Source: Dasypus novemcinctus
Lineage: Eukaryota; Chordata; Mammalia; Cingulata; Dasypodidae
Length of the DNA stretch: 64,000 nucleotides
Direction of reading: 5' to 3'
Assembly: GCF_030445035.2 (NCBI RefSeq)
Contig: NC_080682.1
Location: 29,246,770-29,310,769, forward strand
Part shown: one piece after another, positions 60,720 through 64,000 of the stretch
Position numbering within the stretch: the first letter of the stretch is position 1
How the letters are laid out: each line of letters starts with the position of its first letter
The notes under the pieces: model-generated
The model's database searches: none
Told to the model about the DNA's origin: nothing
The model's input: only the letters and a program-made list of their open reading frames with translations
Position numbers and translations under genes: made by a program

Positions 60720-62389
60720 TCTGGACAATCAAGAAGACAGCATAAGACATTCCATGATTATGTTTGTCCACAGAATCTGTGATAACTAACAAAAACTCTC
60801 AAAGCCATCTTTCTTAAAAATCCAGTTAAAGGATTGCAGGAACTGGGTAACTAAAGAATCAAGAAAATATAACTTTACTTGTAACAAACCTGGCCTATTC
60901 CCCACTCCTCTTTTGTGTTTAATTATGGGCCTGTGGTTCTGTTCTGAAGTGAGAAGAGTAAACTGTGTGCACATTGGTATGCATCTAGGCCAGTTCAAAT
61001 CTATCCAGTGGCAACTTGAAAGCCAGACCCAGGACATTCATTTCTGTCTCACTCTCCCAAAACTAGAGCTGCAGGCAGAAAGTTTGCCCACACTAGAAGC
61101 AGTGTAAGAAACAATGAACACAGCAACCTGGGACAAAGGGTTTTGGAATTTAAACATACAGAAGAGCTTGCTGAAGTAAGTGAAAGTCTAATTCATAGGG
61201 ATATAGGATGCATTCTAATTCCCATTTGCAGGGGCATTCCTAAGACCAAGACACAAGCCCTGGACAAGATAAAAGAAAGAAGGATAAGAACCCACAGGTT
61301 AGCCCCAGGCTGATACACTTGATAAAAGAGATAAACTCTAAGGAAAAGCACCAGTCAACACAGAGCCAATTTCCAAAGGTAGTACAAGATGCTTTTTTGT
61401 ATATGTTTATTTTTCTTAGCTTCTGAAACTGAAGGTTGTATTTGTAATATCATTAGCCTGAAACAAACTTGAAAAAAAGACAGCTCAGGGATTAAATCTC
61501 TGAAAAGTTAAAATAAAAAAAAAAAAGATTAAAAGTTTAAAATATACAGTGTGCAAATATACATGACAAAGACACAAAAATATTTCACCCATCCAAAGGA
61601 AGATAATACTTCCAAAATCATGAAGGAAGAAGAACCCATGATAGCTATATACAGAATAAAAAATCAGCTAATTAGAAGACAAGAAATTCGAAATGATTCA
61701 GGCTGAAGACCATGAAGAAAAATGATGAGAAAACTGATCACAGAAAGAAAGACCTGTGGGATACCTTAAAAATTGCCAATATAGTCATATTAGAAGTCCT
61801 AAAAGTAGAAAAAGCAGAAGGGAAAAGAGTAATATTCAAAAAAATAAGAGCACAACACTTCTCATTTTAATGAAAGACAAGAAATAAGCAATGACACAAG
61901 ATAGTCAAATTGGAGAATGCAAGGACAAAGAAGAGTTCTTTAAGCTGCAATAGAAAAGCAATACATTATGGAAAATGCAGTCCTTATAAAATTAAGTGCA
62001 ATTCCTCATCAAAACTATGGAGACAATAGGACAGTGATATGAAATATTTTAGTGTTGAAAGAAAACAATTTCAATCAAGAATTTTATATCTCACAAGACA
62101 GTTTATAAAATGAGGGAAAGATTAAGACTTTGCCAGTTAAACAAAATCTGAAGGAAATCATCACCACTAATCTGCCACACAACCAACGTTAAAAGGAACT
62201 CTTCAGACAAAAAGGTAAGGACAACAGACAGGGATTGAAGTAGTGTAAAGGAATAAAGATTTCTGCTATAGTAACCATGTGGGTAATTACAAACCCCAGT
62301 ATTATTTTTCTGTATTTTTTATGTAACACTTCTTTTATTTGTACAGAGTCTGAAAAGTAAATGTTTAAAAAGTAATGAGATGGTGCTTA
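60720..62389 (+). mobile_element. LINE-1 5' region, ORF1 relic and inter-ORF sequence
   Basis: 5' UTR-like 60720-61500, ORF1 relic about 61580-62200 (order shared with 48600-49400), then the ORF1-ORF2 spacer to 62380 (compare 49430-49570). Broken in all frames. At 62381-62389 the first bases of a U6-like sequence begin. Confidence 0.65.
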
Positions 62390-63341
62390 TGCATGCCTCA
62401 ACTGTGTCCCAGAGACAGTCAAAGTAGATAGAAGCCCAGGTACTGGTTCTCCTGAGGGCTACAGAGACCCACAGGTTCTATGGTCATGGCAGATGGCTCT
62501 GGAGTTCAGTGCCATGTCAGTTGGCCCTACTTTGGAGTTTGTGTTTCTGAGTGTGATGGAGTTGGACTCAGATATGACCTTTGTATACATGCCTCTACTG
62601 TTACTTTTACCAGACCTGTGGTTGGCACTGGGATTGGTGTATATTCAGGAGGCTTAAATTTCTGGAATGTTCATGTGACAGCAGGCCCTGAGCCTCAGCA
62701 TTCTTGCAACTCCTACTGTCTGGTTTATTGGATTTACCCTGGAGAGCTAACAGGGAGGTGAAGAAGGTCATCACCACACCAGGGACCCAAGAGCGCCTAC
62801 AGCTGCAAGCAGGAGAATTGCATCCTTCATCCATGTGGAAACTAAGCCCCCTCTTGATATAGAGGGAGAGTGGACATAAACATGCCAGGGTGCACAGGCT
62901 GGATGAATAGAGGATGAATTAGAATGGACTTACTGATATTCTACTATGGAACTATTATGATTAGTAAGGGAAGAAATTCTAGCATTGATGTGGAGAAAGT
63001 GGCCATGGTAGCTGTTGAGGGTAGGAAGAAGGAAGAAGAGACATGATGTGGGGGCATTTTCAGGACTTGGAGTTGTCCTGAGTGGTACTGCAGGGACAGA
63101 TGTTGGAAATTGTATGTACAGCCGTGGCCCTCTGGGTGGACTGAGGGAGAGAGTACACTACAAGATAAACCATTATCCATGTGCTGCAGCTGTGCTCCAA
63201 AATGAATTCACCAAATGCAATGAAATGTGCCACCATGCTGAAAGAGGTTGTTGATGTGGGAGGAGTGGGGTGAAGGGGGGGGGATATATGGAGAACTCAT
63301 TTTTTTTAAATGTTACATTTAAAATGTTAAATTTTACATTT
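62390..63341 (+). mobile_element. L1-end repeat family, copy 9
   Basis: Copy with a G-rich tract at 63263-63290 and an AT-rich tail. Flanked by a near-identical long target duplication: aatgagatggtgctta at 62374-62389 and again at 63745-63760, the second now displaced by the SINE. Inserted into the start of the U6-like sequence. Confidence 0.85.
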
Positions 63342-63354
63342 AAAAAGGAATGAG

Positions 63355-63737
63355 GGGAAACGGACTTTGGCCCAGTGGTTAGGGTGTCCGTCTACCACAT
63401 GGGAGGTCCGCGGTTCAAGCCCCGGGCCTCCTTGACCCATGTGGAGCTGGCCCATGCGCAGTGCTGATGCGCGCAAGGAGTGCCGTGCCACACAGGGGTG
63501 TCCCCCGCATAGGGGAGCCCCACGCGCAAGGAGTGCACCCATAAGGAGAGCCGCCCAGCGTGAAGGAGGGAGCAGCCTGCAGAGGAATGGCGCCACCCAC
63601 ACTTCCTGTGCTGCTGACGACAACAGAAGCGGACAAAGAAACAAGACGCAGCAAAAAGACACAGAAAACAGACAACTGGGGGAGGGGAGGGGAATTAAAT
63701 AAATAAAAAATAAATCTTTAAAAAAATAAATAAAAAT
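63355..63737 (+). mobile_element. DAS-type SINE, copy 5
   Basis: Best-preserved copy. A box TGGCCCAGTGG (63368-63378) and B box GGTTCAAGCC (63412-63421) sit in a tRNA-like head, then the common body and an AAATAAATAAA-type tail. Perfect 13-bp duplication aaaaaggaatgag (63342-63354 and 63738-63750). It is the newest insertion at this spot. Confidence 0.95.
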
Positions 63738-63753
63738 AAAAAGGAATGAGATG

Positions 63754-63849
63754 GTGCTTAGTTTGGCAGCAATATACTAAAATTGGAATGATACAGAAAA
63801 AATTAACATGCACAAGGATGACATGCAAATTTGTGAAGTGCTTGTTTTA
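63754..63849 (+). pseudogene. U6 snRNA pseudogene, joined to L1 sequence
   Basis: Begins gtgctta / gtttggcagca and runs through 'atactaaaattggaatgata' and 'gcacaaggatgacatgcaaa' to 'ttgtgaagtg', the order of U6 snRNA. About eight bases between 'aacatg' and 'cacaagg' are missing, and many substitutions are present (for example cttcggcagc to gtttggcagc). It has no U6 promoter upstream, since the upstream DNA is L1. L1 ORF2-type sequence follows directly after its end. Not functional. Confidence 0.88.
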
Positions 63850-64000
63850 TTGCATTAGATAGAACACTGGGCAGAGGATCAATAAAGAAACAGAGATTTT
63901 GAATAATATGATAAATGGATTAAACCTAATAGACATATACAGAACATTGTACCCCCAACTAGAAGGATATGCATTCTTTTTAAATGCTCATGAATCTTTA
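63850..64000 (+). mobile_element. LINE-1 ORF2 endonuclease relic
   Basis: Parallels 50360-50500 ('aacactgggcagaggatcaat', 'aaacctaatagacatata'). It continues past the window end. The roughly 790 bases that separate the spacer and this point in the L1 at 47346-54400 are absent here. Confidence 0.7.

Noticed and set aside
63754-63849. Functional U6 snRNA gene
   Set aside because: Internal deletion, many substitutions and no U6 promoter elements upstream.
1-64000. CRISPR arrays, operons, integrative elements or other microbial systems
   Set aside because: The sequence is a mammalian retroelement-rich OR region. No regularly spaced repeat array or gene cluster of that kind is present.

Overview
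The window is mammalian and almost certainly from an armadillo, most likely Dasypus. The main reason is that it carries several copies of the tRNA-derived DAS-type SINE, with a Pol III A box and B box in the head and a fixed body. These sit beside one abundant family that behaves like the 3' end of a lineage-specific LINE-1, older L1/HAL1, MIR and class III (ERVL-type) LTRs. It is AT-rich and gene-poor, as expected for an olfactory-receptor (OR) cluster. One protein-coding gene looks functional: an intact OR on the minus strand (57432 to 56488) of the OR8H type. A broken relative on the same strand lies at 1871 to 948.

Layout. 1-4490 holds the OR pseudogene and its upstream DNA. 4560-8235 is a degenerate L1 broken by an inverted L1-end copy and a SINE. 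8720-11330 is a 5' ERVL LTR plus gag-side relics, with a class II solo LTR nested in the LTR. 11331-27086 is a mosaic of L1/HAL1, SINE, MIR and L1-end copies, with one GC-rich segment (25124-26014) that looks like a retrocopy of an unidentified transcript. 27087-30103 is a GC-rich class II (betaretrovirus-like) provirus on the minus strand with two LTRs, PBS, PPT and a 6-bp target duplication. It has lost nearly all of gag-pol-env. 30104-32830 is L1. 33245-34530 is an unclassified repeat. 35490-41883 is a near full-length but dead ERVL provirus with both LTRs. 42380-54400 is again L1/HAL1 with nested insertions. 55500-59065 is the second copy of the OR block and holds the intact gene. 60720-64000 is an L1 whose centre is replaced by a U6 snRNA-like sequence, with two later nested insertions.

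The two OR blocks (1-4490 and 55500-59065) are colinear and in the same orientation, so they are a diverged segmental duplication. An ATG|GTAAGT splice donor is preserved at the matching place upstream of both genes, which points to a shared 5' noncoding exon. The intact copy also keeps a good splice acceptor just before its coding exon. The dead copy has lost the equivalent AG.

I see no operon-like system, CRISPR array or novel multi-gene machine. The informative signals are structural: the deleted class II provirus, the U6/L1 junction, L1-end copies with internal 5' inversions, nested insertions datable by their target duplications, and the OR duplication. Repeat family names are from recognition by eye, not a database search, and most repeat borders are approximate unless a target duplication is quoted.
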